Assembly: GCF_034190915.1 (NCBI RefSeq)
Contig: NW_026947484.1
Coordinates: 74,417,482 to 74,481,481 of the forward strand
DNA: 64,000 nucleotides
Reading direction: 5' to 3'
From: Cavia porcellus
Lineage: Eukaryota > Chordata > Mammalia > Rodentia > Caviidae
Shown: one piece after another, positions 1 to 11,869 of the stretch
Position numbering within the stretch: the first letter of the stretch is position 1
Layout of the letters: each line of letters starts with the position of its first letter
Position numbers and translations under genes: made by a program
The notes under the pieces: generated by a model
What the model saw: only the letters and a program-made list of their open reading frames with translations
The model's database searches: none
What the model was told of the DNA's origin: nothing

Positions 1-326
1 TATAATTTATCTATTCAGTAGTTTATGGACATTTGGGTTGTTCCATCTTTTGGCTTTTATGAAAATAATGCTGTTATGAACATTTATGAATGAGTTTTTA
101 TGTAGATATACATTTAATTCTCTTAGCTACAAGCCCAGGAAGTCATAGATATATGCCATGTTAGGTCATATGCCAACTTTATTTTTAGCTTTTGGAGAAA
201 CTATCCAACTTTGCCAAGGCTGCACCATTTATATTCTATTTGCAATGTGTGAATGTTTTGATTTTTCACATGTTCACCAATATTTGCTGTTTCCCATTTC
301 TTTCATTGTCATTCTGGTAGATGTGA

Positions 327-405
327 TTTTTTTTGTACCAGGAATAGAACTCAGGACCTTGTGCTTGCCAGGCAGGAGCAATGCCACTGAGCTATATCCC
401 TGGCT
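327..405 (-). mobile_element. ID-type SINE inserted in old L1
   Basis: A poly-T run at 327-334 is followed by the reverse complement of an ID element: 'gtaccaggaatagaactcag', then the box-A side 'ccactgagctatatccctgg'. The element is about 75 bp and derived from tRNA-Ala. It splits L1 sequence that is continuous on both sides, so it is younger than that L1. Confidence 0.85.
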
Positions 406-654
406 TGAAGTGGTATCTAGTGATTTTTTTAATTTGTATTGTTCTAATGACTAATGCTATAGAACATCTTTCATGTCTGTTGAGTTATAAAGGCTTTATA
501 TATTCTGACACTAGACCTTATCAAATATATGACTTACAAATATTTTCTCCCACTCTGTGGTTTGTCATTTTATTTTATTTTTTGGTGTCCTTTGAAATAT
601 AAATATTTTTAAAGTTTGATCAAGTTCAATTTTTTAAATTTTTAAATTTTACTT

Positions 655-684
655 TTGTGTGTGTGTGTGTGTGTGTGTGTGCGT

Positions 685-712
<28 letters not shown>
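655..712. repeat. (TG)n/(GA)n compound microsatellite
   Basis: About 14 TG units (655-682) pass directly into about 14 GA units (684-712), inside the old L1 fragment. Confidence 0.95.
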
Positions 713-715
<3 letters not shown>

Positions 716-1195
716 GTATTACAGCTAAGAAACTAGTCTCTAAAGTTCAAGGTTTATAATTCATGTTTTCTTATAAAAGTTTCATGGGTTTAGCTCTTCG
801 ATTTGGTCTTTATCTGTTCTAAATTATTTTTGCCCATCAAATTGCCTTGTAATCCATTGCAAATAATTGAGCACATATATAGGGCTTATTTCTGGACTCC
901 CACTTCAGCTCCACAGACCTAGGTCTGTCCTTATTCTTGTCCCACATTTTTACTTACTCAAACTTTGTAGAAAGTTTTGAAAGTGGAACATGTGTGGTTC
1001 TTCACTCTTCTTTTTCAAGATTGTTTTGACTCTTCCAAGTCCTCTATACTCCCATATGAATTTAGAGATCAGGATGCTTGAAATAAGGTGAGTTATACCA
1101 CTATGAAGTTCGCTGTTAGCAATACTCAGGTATTTTCTAGAATTTATAGAATGCTGCAAGATTTTCCTTAATTTTCAGGGCCCTTAAAACATTGA

Positions 1196-1911
1196 TTTTT
1201 CCATTTTTGTCAATTTGCTCATTGTGTTTATGGGGAGAGGGTTTTCTGGGGCCCTAACTACACAAACTGAGGCAACATTCCCTTTCAACATCTTTTTAAA
1301 CCAGTAAGAATAGAAAAAGTGCTTGAAAGATGTTAAACAAGAAAAGATAAAGAAAGGCTGAAGTCACATGAGGATTAGGAGGTTGGTCATGACACATCAG
1401 GCCGAGGATCTGGGGGAGCTCTCCTGACCACACTGTGGGAGGCATGTCTGCAAAAGAAGGAAAGATCCACTTCAAACACTGCTGCTTAGCCATCTGAACT
1501 GATTCATGAGACATTTACTGGGAAGGATAATCTCTATAATGTGTCACAGAGGACCATAAACTCCTGATCAGATGTTTTAAAAGGTAAGGCAGCAATCAGA
1601 AACATAATTAGAACATCTTTGCTCAAAGGCCCTACTCCACATGCCTCAGGATGTGAACACGTGTGCTTGAAATATTCAGGCATCAGAAAACAATAGTGTA
1701 AAAAGTTCTTGTGTTTCCGTGAAGACGAGATGTGAAGAACTGAGTCTTGAGATCATGCTCCATTGCTGGATGCATCAGTACAACCAGAGCCTAAGCATCA
1801 AGACACAGTCTGATAGGTCTAAGTCCAAGGCCATCACAGAGGCAAGGCAGTGAGGATACCTACCACAGGGACTCCTCGGCACCCCTGGAATTCTATTAAT
1901 TAGTGAATGGA
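1196..1911. other. Stretch with no recognised feature
   Basis: Mixed-composition sequence between the L1 fossil and the Tigger-like element. The only open frames are short (72 aa at 1296-1514 and 65 aa at 1775-1972, both minus) and lack any familiar motif. Confidence 0.5.
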
Positions 1912-2454
1912 CAGTAGCCCACTTTTCCCACAGCTTCACTGCCCATGGTTTCAGTTCCCCGTGGTCAACCACATTCCAAAAAATATTAACATTCCAGGAA
2001 TAAATACTTCATAAATATTAAATTTTGTGCCATTTCAAGTAATGTAATGAAATTTCATCCTATCCCTCTCTGGTGCACTGGGGACACAAGTCAGCCCCTT
2101 GCACAGTTTTTCTAGGCTGTGTATGCTACTTACCCACTGGACATTTGGTAGCTATCTAGGTTGTTAAACTGACTATCATGGTATCACAGTATTTGTGTTC
2201 AAGTAACCCTTGTTTTGCTTAATAGCCATAAGCTGAAAGAACAGCCTTTTATTACAGCAACTTGTTATCATTTTTCTACCATATTATTATTAACTTGTAA
2301 CTGTGTGTAAATTATAAATAACATTTTATCATAGTAAATATATATTGAAAAAAGCACAGTTATCTATGGGGCTTGGTACTATCCAGGGTTTCAGGCATCC
2401 ACTGGAGGTATTAGAACATATTCCTCATGGCTAAAGGAGGGGACAACTTTACTG
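1912..2454. mobile_element. Tigger-like (pogo, Tc1/mariner) DNA transposon relic, non-autonomous
   Basis: The ends are imperfect inverted repeats: CAGTAGCCCACTTTTCC at the left, and CAGTAAAGTTGTCCCCTCC when the right end is reverse-complemented. The subterminal 'ggtttcagttccccgtggtc' (near 1948) and, near the right end, 'gggtttcaggcatccactgg' (near 2387) are characteristic of Tigger-type elements. The middle (about 2190-2330) holds no transposase frame, so this is an internally deleted copy. The TA target duplication is no longer clear. Subfamily is not assigned. Confidence 0.75.
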
Positions 2455-3639
2455 TCTTTCAGATCTGATGATCATATTGGGGTAACTGTGCTGTAATACA
2501 CTTCACCCATGGTTTGCGATGTGTAACCTAGATTTAAGAATTTATCATGTATACACTAACTACATCATCAGTGTTTTTTTTTTTTAAATCAGGAAAACAG
2601 GTATATTCAAAGAATGGAATCTCATTAGACACAATTCAACATTTGGGACGTTACTTAAAAACTTTCAAATAAGTTGAGAACCACCTGACCACTACCACCA
2701 TACACACGTAGATTTTTCAAGTGAAGAGCCACTAGGTGAAATCTATCTTCCAATTTTCAAAATAAATACTTCCATACAGAAAGGGAATCTGGTTGTTGCA
2801 CACAAGTCTGGTATAATATGTAGAAAACCAAATGCACACTGTTCTCTGTGCTTAATTGGCCAAACTTTCAAGGGTAATTTTGACAGTCTACAGTTGTCAC
2901 TTTTTGTGCTGACACCTTTTTTATTGAAAGTAAAACTCAAGCAAGCCATGGCTTTATATCTATGGGCTGGTTGTGCAAAACTGATGGAATGATGCATAGA
3001 ACATGCTTTGTAAGTGGTGATGGTGTCAATTCTGTTCCCATTCTCAGGGGGAGGAGTTCCTCAGTTGCTCCAGAGATTGTAAGAAATATTTATTATCTTC
3101 TCACATTTTTTTTCCAGCACAAGGGCAGATATTTGCTCAGACAGCAGATCAGCAGCACATTTTTAGTGCTGATATGGAAACAGTGTTCATTCACTTCACT
3201 TAAGCTTATCTTTTGATTTTGAAATCTACACTGCTGTCTTCTTTTGTGTGAGGCTTCTCCTGGTTTTATCCCTGTAAGTCGCCTCTTCACAACTAAGGCC
3301 CCTTGTTCTCAGGAATCCAGGACCATCTAAAGTGGATTCAGATGTTTACTCCTGGCCTGATTCTTATCGAGATCTTGTACCCCAGCTCTGACAGTAGGTA
3401 GTGCTCACATCTTTCTTTTGTTAGCTCTCAGGGCTTGACATATCTAACAGGAGGATGCTGCCGCCTTCTTTTTTTGACAACTTCCTCTGCAGGGCTGAAG
3501 TCTAGCTCCTGAGCTCGGGCTGGGATCTTCTCCTCTGACTCCCGGGATGACATGACTTTCTGTCTGCCTCCCTCCATCAGGTCATGCCAGTGAAGGAGTA
3601 CAGTGGAGCAGTGAAGAATGTCTATCACACCAGCCAGAT
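2455..3639. other. No recognised gene or repeat
   Basis: Contains a poly-T/A-rich patch near 2570-2590 and short overlapping frames on both strands (for example 84 aa at 2743-2997 minus and 84 aa at 2962-3216 plus) that share no recognisable motif. I see nothing else. Confidence 0.45.
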
Positions 3640-3815
3640 GTTTATCCAAATTCCAGCCATGCCACTTAGAAACAGTGTCACTTTGGGCAAATTGAAACTG
3701 ACTTTCTTCATTGGTAAAGTGGTACCAACTGCAGCATTTTAAATACAATTAAATATGGTAACTCCAATAGAGTGATTAGTACACTGCAAGCTCTTAATAA
3801 ATGTAGGCCCTTACA
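3640..3815 (+). mobile_element. MIR SINE
   Basis: Shows the MIR core order: 'actttgggcaaattgaaactgac', 'cttcattggtaaagtggtacc', then the tail 'ctcttaataaatg'. It is heavily diverged, as expected for this ancient mammalian SINE. The 106-aa minus-strand frame over 3428-3748 crosses it and is therefore unlikely to be a gene. Confidence 0.7.
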
Positions 3816-4753
3816 TCTGCAATTATCTGGTGTCCGTGCTCTTGGGATGATTAGCCCACCTCGTGTCACCTCCTATTGGACCTGACTGATACTCTGCTAT
3901 TTGTTTTACCTGCTGCCATCAGTCTACCTTTATAATACCAACTTCAGCCCACTGTACAGGTCCTCTGACTTTCTCCCTAGTGCTTGCTCCACTGCGTGGA
4001 TACGTTTTTCTCTAGACATCCCCCCACAGTCTGTTCCACCCCATTGCCCAGCTGTATGTATGCTATGGCAGTCACCTTGGGACTGAGCAGCTGATCAGAG
4101 CAGCCTGGGCAGTAATGCATGCAACACATCTAACAAGCATTCGTGAAGTCTCTGCAAAGAAGCAGAATACTGGTGTGAAGAGAAGAGGCTTCCCTGGAAA
4201 TGAGCCCTCAAATATGTATAAACCAGCAGTTTACATTCTGAAGGCATTGTGCTTTCCTTGCACATCAAAGGCTTTGAAAAAATTAAAAAGTCAAATTTCT
4301 GAATATGTATCGGATGTGTATATGAGTGTAGGGATTCTCTAAAATGAATGATGTTACTAGAAAATACCTGGAATGGCACCCTTAACATGATTTTAAAAAA
4401 CTGTTAAATCTTTGGCATCATTAATATCTGGCTTTCCATTAATCAGCTTCAAAATTATTAATAAATTCAGTAATTATTTCTAGCAAGAAGAGTTCTGATC
4501 ATATTTAAGAAAAATGACAACTATCTATGACTTTATTATTTCATATGTAGCACAGAGGGTCCTTCTCTGTGATCTATTGAAAGTCAGGCCTTGTAAAGAC
4601 AATTTAAAAAAAAGAGTATCTTCACCTTCTGTTTGAAGTCTCCAACTATTATCCTATGTTGTTTATTTAACAGACCACCAACTATAAAAATCATAATTTT
4701 AAGCACATGCAAATGAACACAATCTTCAAGACTTCCATTTCAAATCTTCTGTT
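3816..4753. other. No recognised gene; AT-rich second half
   Basis: Positions 3840-4085 are pyrimidine-rich and loosely resemble L2, but not enough to call. Positions 4385-4750 are AT-rich and carry no open frame above 60 aa. Confidence 0.4.
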
Positions 4754-4770
4754 AAGAAGCAAAGATTCAA

Positions 4771-4850
4771 GGCCTAGTGATATGGCTCAGTGGTAGAGCT
4801 CTTGCCTTACATGATAAGGTCCTGAGTTCAATCCTTGGTACCACAAAAAA
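4771..4850 (+). mobile_element. ID-type SINE
   Basis: The tRNA-like order is clear: 'atatggctcagtggtagagc' (box A region, 4780-4799), 'gagttcaatccttggtacca' (box B region, 4823-4842), then an A-rich tail. It starts directly after the putative target-site copy at 4754-4770. Confidence 0.9.
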
Positions 4851-4897
4851 AAGAGGGAGCAGGGAGAGAGAGACAGAGAGAGACAGAGAGAGACAGA

Positions 4898-4948
<51 letters not shown>
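4850..4948. repeat. GA-rich microsatellite
   Basis: Impure (GAGACA)n followed by a pure (GA)n run of about 45 bases. It seems to have grown from the A/G-rich tail of the ID. The arginine/glutamate and serine/leucine frames here are repeat artefacts. Confidence 0.95.
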
Positions 4949-4951
<3 letters not shown>

Positions 4952-4955
4952 GTTC

Positions 4956-5110
4956 TTTGAAGAATCTCCATGCTAGTGGAAGCATTAGTTTACACTCCTG
5001 CCAATGATGTAGAAGGGTTCCCTCTCCACATCCTTCCCATCGTTTGTTATTATTTGATTTCTTGAAAGTAAGATGGTATCTCAGTGTTGTTTTAATTTAC
5101 ATTTTTCTAA
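4956..5110 (-). mobile_element. Inverted L1 segment of the composite
   Basis: Aligns by eye with 11868-12060 of the large L1 here: 'atctccatgctagtggaagc', 'agaagggttccctctccaca', 'ttgatttcttgaaagtaaga'. It is therefore the antisense of the L1 ORF2 C-terminal region. Confidence 0.7.
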
Positions 5111-5114
5111 TAGT

Positions 5115-5515
5115 CAGTGATAAAGCACTTATAGGTAAATTTGTAGGTAAACTTCAGACTGTAATGTTAAGCATAATAAATCTGACACACAAGCTCATGG
5201 TTTCTCTTATACGAGAAAAAATAAAATTAAAAAGTGAAATAAGGGACAGATAATAGAAAGCAGGGAGATACCTTTCGAATAGGGAGGGGAACAAGAGAGG
5301 AAAGGGGGAAAGAAAGAGGAAAAAGATAAAGAAAAATGGATATAGAATGTTTTCAAATGGGAAGAGGATTGAAAGTTGGAGGGAACAGGGAAGGATGGGC
5401 GGGAAAAAAGGACCAACAAAAGGAATTAAGTTGTGTCATGTATATGTACAAAGTCCCCACGATAAATATAATCATTATGTACTGAAAACTTGTATTAATA
5501 AAAAATACAGTAATT
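5115..5515 (+). mobile_element. L1 3' end, sense
   Basis: The reverse complement resembles 11440-11620 of the large L1: the long purine-rich block on this strand at 5255-5410 matches its pyrimidine-rich block, and the 'cagatttatt' motif follows. It ends 'tgtattaataaaaaatacag' with an A-rich tail, as L1 3' ends do. Confidence 0.6.
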
Positions 5516-5535
5516 TTAAAAAAAGAAAGATTCAA

Positions 5536-6191
5536 AAGGAAATGACATGTATTGTGCTCTGGGCAGTAGGTTCTTGATGAATGCTCTTATCTCTCATTCT
5601 TGTCCAAGGACTCCATGACCTGAGAATCATTGCTTTACAAATAAGAAGAGGGTCACAAAAATGAAGTCACCATTTCAGTGTCACAGCTGGTAAACCAAGA
5701 CCTTGCTTTAAGTGCATTCCTTTCAGCTGGCACCATGCTCTCTCCAAAGAGTTCCTCATCTATTGCCTTTGGTAGTTTATCTTTTCATAATTTAATCATT
5801 TCCTATGGCAGGAAATAGATTTTTATTATTTTTCTGTACTCTAAGATCCCAACTGATGGATGTTTCTGAATGGATGCTTACTTGGGCTTCTCTCTACAAA
5901 AACTATTGCTGCTAACAACACAACAATTAGATGAAATTTTCTAACACACTGCCTCAACTATAAAAGGTTTTTAAACATGTCATATCTTCTAAAGTTAAGG
6001 CATGTTTTATAATCCATCCATAGTAGAGCACCTCCCCTTCTCTGTGCCAAAAAAAAAAAAAATGTTAACAAGTAGGTGGTGTAACTTACAATCAGTGGAT
6101 ACAGAGTAAGACATTTATTTCCACATTCTGGTTATCAGAAAGACCCTACAGTCTTGGACTCAGGACCCCAGCAAATATTCCTGTAGAAAGT
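5536..6191. other. Mostly unassigned, with a diverged MIR/L2-like patch
   Basis: Positions 5615-5735 look like an antisense MIR or L2 tail ('tcacagctggtaaaccaaga' near 5681-5700). An A-run sits at 6049-6062. No coding signal. Confidence 0.4.
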
Positions 6192-6308
6192 GCTGGGAAG
6201 AATTCCAGTACTTGGGATGTCGAGGTGGGAGGATTGCTGTAAGGCTGAGGTCATTCTGGGCTACATAGTGAGCTTGAGACCAGCCCAATCTATATAGACT
6301 CTGTTCCC
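6192..6308 (+). mobile_element. B1-type SINE
   Basis: The 7SL-derived B1 order is visible: 'attccagtacttgggatgtc', 'gaggtgggaggattgctgta', 'gggctacatagtgagcttga', 'gaccagcccaat'. The first part is diverged or truncated. A C-run and an AAAG microsatellite follow in place of a plain A-tail. Confidence 0.8.
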
Positions 6309-6316
6309 CCCCCCCA

Positions 6317-6380
<64 letters not shown>

Positions 6381-6385
6381 AAAAA
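6304..6385. repeat. C-run plus (AAAG)n microsatellite
   Basis: About ten C residues are followed by roughly 16 AAAG units, expanded from the tail of the preceding B1. Confidence 0.95.
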
Positions 6386-8399
6386 GTATTGGGGAGCAGG
6401 GAGTGGGGCAACATGGAGATGAGGCACTACAGTGTACTCAACATAAGTACTTCCTGAGTACAGATTGTCTTGCAGTGAAAGAGGACTCTATGCATGCATC
6501 TTATGGGTAATTTATTTCCACAAAGGCTTTGGACTCATGGCTGAGGCACAGCATGGGGGTCTATTACCCTCCATGCAAACTCACCAGACTTCCAACCACC
6601 CTGCTGGTCTGTCCATAGAGATTTCCCACGGCACATCAGTAAACCTTTCTGATAGACGTGGCTTCTCTTCACGCCTCTTGGTGCCATGGAAAGTCCATCA
6701 TAATGATGAAGACTCAGCGACTTTTCATTCTCATTCAATAAAAGTGCACAAAACCTCCGGCTTTAAATTACTTTCCTTGGATAAGGTGATGAATGAATTT
6801 TAGGAGACATAAACTCAAATCGAAATCTCCCTGGAAACCAGTGAGGATGCTTGATTGGCAGCTCAACTACTGTAGACAGGCAGCCCCCACTTGTGAGTTG
6901 TGGTGGGCAGGATGAGCTGTAATTGAGAAGGAGCAACCGGCCCTTAAAGTCCTATTTTGGTCCTGAGTGGTAAGAAACCCCTCCCAGGGTGAACCCTTCC
7001 CTAACACAGTGAAATGACTCTCATGTGGAGAATGTCAAATACAGCTTTGCTTTAGGGCAAAGGAGAGCCTGCATTTAAACAGCAGCACACAATTACAATG
7101 TACAGATTTCTGTGCTACCCAGCACACAGGGCAGTGGACGGCGTAAACGCCTTCTCCCTGTGGAAGCTGACTCCTCAGTGTTTCCAGTATTCCAGGTGAA
7201 GGTCGCTTGGCTGAAGAAATCCATTGAACAGTCCTTACACAATGCTCATCTTCAGAATGAAAACAGAAAAAAAAAACCTTTCCTTTTCCAAGTTCATTGA
7301 TCAAAAAACATTTGCTTCTCTCACAAAGGGAGCCTGCGCTTTGCAAAAACAGAGGAACCTTCTGTGTAAAGGCTGGAAGGGCCATGGACGCCCGCAAGTG
7401 CCAGGAAAGTGGTTTTCTCTAATGCCACTTACAAGTGAACTGTGAGACCTCCTGCAGACCCCATCACTAGAGAGTCACTACCGGCTGGCCATGTCTGCTT
7501 GGACCTGGCACGGGCTCACTGGGACAGAGCATGCTGACTTCTTCCTTTGACAACATTCCCCAAAACTGGGGTGGGTGCCTGGCTATTGAGAAGTAAGGAG
7601 AATTACCATGGGCAGGTTGTGGTGCTTCCCGTATCAGAGGTGGCCCTTGCCTGTATACTCCCTTGGGGGTAGAATCAACTTGTTGGACTCCACCCTGATT
7701 TTGAAATGCTCCTTTCCTCTGCCCTTCTTATACGCTGGTTAGTAGTTCTGCTTCTAGCTCCTACTTGCTCCTACTTCTCAGTTTTTGTGGTATCTTCTAC
7801 TTTTATATCTCACTTGTTTATATTTTGTTGAACCTGAGTCTCGTTTCTTTATTCTGACATGTTGTCCTATGATTAGTAATTGTTAAATGCTTTTCTAATA
7901 TCCATTCCTTCCTGTTTTCTCACTAAAGAAACCTAATTTAATTAGGGATGGTGATGTCTCAGGACATAAAAATGACATTCCCATGCTGCCTTTGTATTTA
8001 GGGGCAGTCCACTGTTAGATGGGGCCAACTCAGACAATATGTCCCTCCTTCCCCACATCTGACACGGGGATACGTGTGTGTGTGGAGCTTAAGATCAGGA
8101 GGTGATCAGAGTAATCAACCAATTAGTCTGGGTGTTTCGGTGTTAGAATTGAAAGTCCCATGTCTTGGATTCCCCTTTGACCCTGAACAATCTAACGTGA
8201 TCATTCTAGCAGGTCACCCTGAGAATGAAAGCTATCACTGCACCAGGGAAGAAAAACAGGAGAGCATGGATTCCCGGTCATACTGCAGTCTTCCACCAGA
8301 CCGTACTTCTTAGCTCTACACCTTTCATTATGAAAGAAAAAAAATAACAGTTTAAAATACTATTATTATTATTATTTTTTGCTATAGGAAGAAAGAAGT
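6386..8399. other. Unassigned single-copy-looking sequence
   Basis: Two kilobases with no repeat I recognise. Open frames reach 112 aa (6465-6803 plus) and 120 aa (7035-7397 minus), but they overlap opposite frames of similar length and show no known domain, signal peptide or splice-flanked structure. An (ATT)n-like patch lies at 8359-8380. Confidence 0.45.
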
Positions 8400-9270
8400 C
8401 ACCTTATCTGACTAATTCTCTACCTTTAAGACCTTCAGCTCCATTTATATAGCAGTGATTCTCTCTCTGGCCTGATTCCTTACTGACTTTCAAACTCATC
8501 TATTTAAACTTTTTGTTGGGCATCTCCACTTGGACAGGACATAGACTTAAACTCATCCTCTTCCCCTCACATCCGGGTCTTCCCCTCTGTTCCAAGTCTC
8601 AGTGAACAACCGCTCATTAACTACCCAAGACATTTCAGTGTCTTCATTGCTTCTTCCAACTCTGGCCTCCGTAATTCTATCATTCCTGAAGATTTAATGT
8701 TGAGATCTCTCTCAAAATCATCCATCCCACCAAGTTCTCAGTCAAGTCTTCTGTCTCAGTTATGGCAATAGCCTCCCAGTAGGTCTCCTTGCTTCCATCT
8801 TGCCCATTCTGATCTGCTCTCCATGCGGTTTCTATTATGTCAATCTATTAGTTCCTAGCCTGAACTATCTGACAGGGTCCCACTGTCTTTAATTTATAAA
8901 GGCTCAGTATTCTAGCACATATACTAAGCCACCCCCCTTTTGTTGTTTATATGGTACGTAAGACATTTCTTTTCAATCCTCTACTTGAAGGTTCTAGGAT
9001 CTTCATTGCTATACAGTTGTGCAAACGACAGCCTATAGGCCTGTTCTATACTGGTCTTCTTCATATTCTGTTTTTTTCCAGGAAGGCTTTCTAGCCACCT
9101 ATAAATATGGCTAGATGTCTCTTCTAATGGCTTTTTCAGCATTAGCATTAAGCTTCAATTTTTATTTGTCTAATTACTTGCCTATCCTCCTCCCTAGGAT
9201 TTTAATGTAAGAGCACATATCCTATGTGCCTGGCTTTTAGTAGGTATGTACATTCTGCAGTTTCAAGAAA
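8400..9270 (+). mobile_element. L2 LINE 3' region, diverged
   Basis: Pyrimidine-rich sequence with the L2 order: 'aactcatcctcttcccctca' (8551-8570), 'caatagcctcccagtaggtc' (8766-8785), 'tctccttgcttccatcttgc' (8783-8802), and the terminal 'tgtgcctggcttttagtagg' (9225-9244). Frames are wholly broken. Confidence 0.65.
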
Positions 9271-11429
9271 CAAACTCCTTCCTGATGCTGTGCTTCATTT
9301 TTTAATATAAAAGATACATTAAAATACTTTTTATTATGGAGATATCTCATTACATTTGAATTTTATAACAATTATTCAATTAGCTGTTATTATAGGAAAA
9401 ACATATGATATTTAATGAGAGCTGTAACTTCTCTGGTACCACATGGCCCACTTAACTGCTTTCACACAGGCCCCTGCTGTAAACATTTTTTGCAACATAA
9501 ATTTCCATGTATGAGGATGCACAAAAGATTGTTAAGATGCACAATTCTCTGCCTTTCTGGAATGCAGGGTTTGTGGGAAGGATTCAGAAAACGGTTCAGT
9601 GTGTGACATTTCCAGATTAAAGAGAGCTATAGTTTTATCAGCTTCTAATTTTGAGAGTCCTAAAGTGCAGAGATCAGCAACACACGGAGAAGGGGCGAGG
9701 TTGGCACTGCTGAGCTGTCTTGAGTGCTGGTTTGGTTTTCCTTGACAACGGGAAAATTATTCTCACATCACAGCTAACACTGCAGAGGCAACCTTTAAGG
9801 ATTACAAAGCATTATGCCTGGCAAAGGGAAGACAAATGCCAGGAGGCGATCTCCAGGGTAAATAGTCTGCCAACACTTAAAACCACTACCCAGATGTCAG
9901 TTGCACTCTTTCTTAGTGTCTCAGAGTGTAGTTGAAACCCTGCTGACCTCAGTGTTAGTTTTAGAAGAGAAGTTTACCTTAGCAACTACCAACAGGAAAC
10001 CAAGTGGTGAACCCACAATGTAAGGTCAGGGAGCTTGGAAAGGGAGCTTCGGTTTACATAATATTTCACAAAGTAGGAAAATACAAGGATAGGCTCACTG
10101 TCTTACACTATTTTTTCTATCAGAAACCAGTCCTCAGAACACATCTTCCACTGCCTGATTTCTATGGGAAGATATCCCATAGAGACAGAAGTGTCCCTGT
10201 ATTGAAAAACAACTGGATGGTGATGACATCAGGAGAGAATGGGTATGTGGACTCATTTTGCAAGTCCACAAGTGTTCCTGGGAGGGAAGAAGTATCCTCC
10301 TTCCATAGGAAATGCATTCATTCACAGGACAAGAAGGTCTAGTTCTTGGTCTTCTCAGTTTGGCTAATAACTCTGCTGAGAGCACAGCTGAATATATTTG
10401 CTCATGCATTATTCAACGCCATTTTGTCAAGCAAAAGGAATTATACACATTTTGGCTTCGTTTGAACCAGAAAAAAAATGGGAACACCTATGACAGCTTC
10501 ACTACAGTGCAGGGAAATATATAAATCTGAATCTATATATGTATGTATATAGACACACATATATCTACAGTTATACAAGTAATTTGCAGTTTCTCATTTT
10601 AAATTCTGCATTTTATGCCTCATAAAGTATAGTGGGAAAAAGAATATTTCCATTTAAAAAGAAAATATAGTTGCTGCAGAGGTCAACACACTTCATTTTA
10701 TTGCATTGCATAGAAATCTGACTCATAATGCTGGAATATAATATTAGAAGAGCTTGAATGAAAGCACAACCTATAATACCTGTAAAATGAGTTTTTGGCT
10801 CAGATTAGTGGCTTTAAGACTTTTCCCAAACATAATTGAACACGAAAGTCCATCTATTAGCTGAGCAAAAATGAGTGGCTATAATTTCCAGGTAGAATAA
10901 ATCATTTTATATAGTCATTTATTGCCCAAGACAGATTGGCCTCCTACATGTGTTCTTTTCAACCCCTGTTACGGGAGTACCTAAAGTCTGTCGTCTGAAT
11001 CTAGGGATGGTTTGGGAGGCTTGATCCGGGCAGACATTGGTCTTTCCAACGCAAGGCCAGTACCACGCCACATGCCTGCCTGCTGGTCCTTCCATCTGTT
11101 CTGCCAGGTTGGCTGCACGTTTGATCCAGGACAAAAATTCACTGTCTGCATGGCCCCAAGTCCTCACTTGCAAAACAGTCTTTTAAAATTTTTGTTAAAT
11201 TTTATTTTAAACAGAAAAAACAATAAAATATTTCAAAACAAGATAGTAGGACAGTGACAATTGTTAATGTACTGCATATTATAATCTCGAAAGTAGATGC
11301 TCACATTACAAGATACAAGCTTGAAAAACTGATCAAACAATATAAGCACAAACCTTTCTTTTCAATGAAATAATGCAACTTAGTAGTATCCCTATCTTAA
11401 CTGTCTTATATACAGTGTATGTATATTAT
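9271..11429. other. Unassigned sequence, AT-rich in part
   Basis: Open frames of 112 aa (10004-10342 plus) and 91 aa (10134-10409 minus) overlap on opposite strands; neither has a recognisable motif. Positions 10519-10566 are a degenerate AT/TATG-rich patch. Confidence 0.4.
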
Positions 11430-11869
11430 GTATTTTTTTTCCTTTTCCTTCCTTTTCTCCTTTCCCCCATCCCAGTTTCTCTTTCCTTTTGAATAGTTTC
11501 TCCCCATTTCACAGTATCTATCATACATTTTGGATTTTATTCACTCTTTGGCTTCTTACACTATGGAGACAATATGTTCATAAATGCGTGTCTGATTTAT
11601 TTCATTAATGAGTATGGCCTCAAATTATATCCATTTGCCTATAAAAGATTCAAGTATATCCTTCTTCATAGATGGGTATAACTCCATTGTATAAAAATAC
11701 CACATCTTTCTTTGGTTGATGAGCACTTGGATTGTTTCCAAGATTAGGCTATTACAAACTATGCTGCTTATAAACATGGGTGCACATATATCGCTGTGGT
11801 ATGATGTTTTTAATTATTCTGGGAAAAACAGCTGGGCTAAGTGGGACCCTGCATTCTACTTTTTTGAGG

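Larger units (their letters stand above)
1..1090 (-). mobile_element. Old LINE-1 fragment, ORF2/3' region, antisense
   Basis: Read on the minus strand this follows the 3' half of LINE-1 ORF2. The plus-strand landmarks are the 'ctttatatattctg' block near 491-506, the 'aaatattttctccca' block near 538-552 and the 'agattgttttgac' block near 1018-1030, all familiar from mammalian L1 antisense sequence. The piece runs off the left edge. An ID SINE (327-405) and a TG/GA microsatellite (655-712) interrupt it. Compared with typical L1s, about 90 bp that normally lies between the blocks at 455-475 and 478 onward seems missing. There is no long open frame, so it is a dead fossil. The exact right boundary is uncertain (1085-1200). 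Confidence 0.75.
4754..5535 (+). mobile_element. Composite insertion: ID SINE + GA tract + inverted L1 piece + L1 3' end
   Basis: Bases 4754-4770 (aagaagcaaagattcaa) recur, slightly diverged, at 5522-5535, just after a poly-A-like tail, so one target-site duplication appears to bracket everything between. Inside are an ID SINE starting at 4771, a GA tract, an antisense L1 block (4956-5110) and a sense L1 3' end (about 5115-5510). The left edge fits an L1-endonuclease nick (TT|AAGA). The inverted-then-direct L1 order is the classic twin-priming signature. Whether the ID belongs to the same event (template switch) or landed separately at the edge cannot be settled by eye. Confidence 0.55.

Noticed and set aside
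3428..3748. 106-aa minus frame with basic stretch KKRRRQ
   Set aside because: Its first third is the antisense of a MIR SINE.
6465..6803. 112-aa plus frame
   Set aside because: An overlapping minus frame of 67 aa and lack of any motif point to chance.
8914..8927. agcacatatactaa, identical to a stretch of U6 snRNA
   Set aside because: Only 14 bases match and neither flank continues the U6 sequence; it lies within L2-like DNA.
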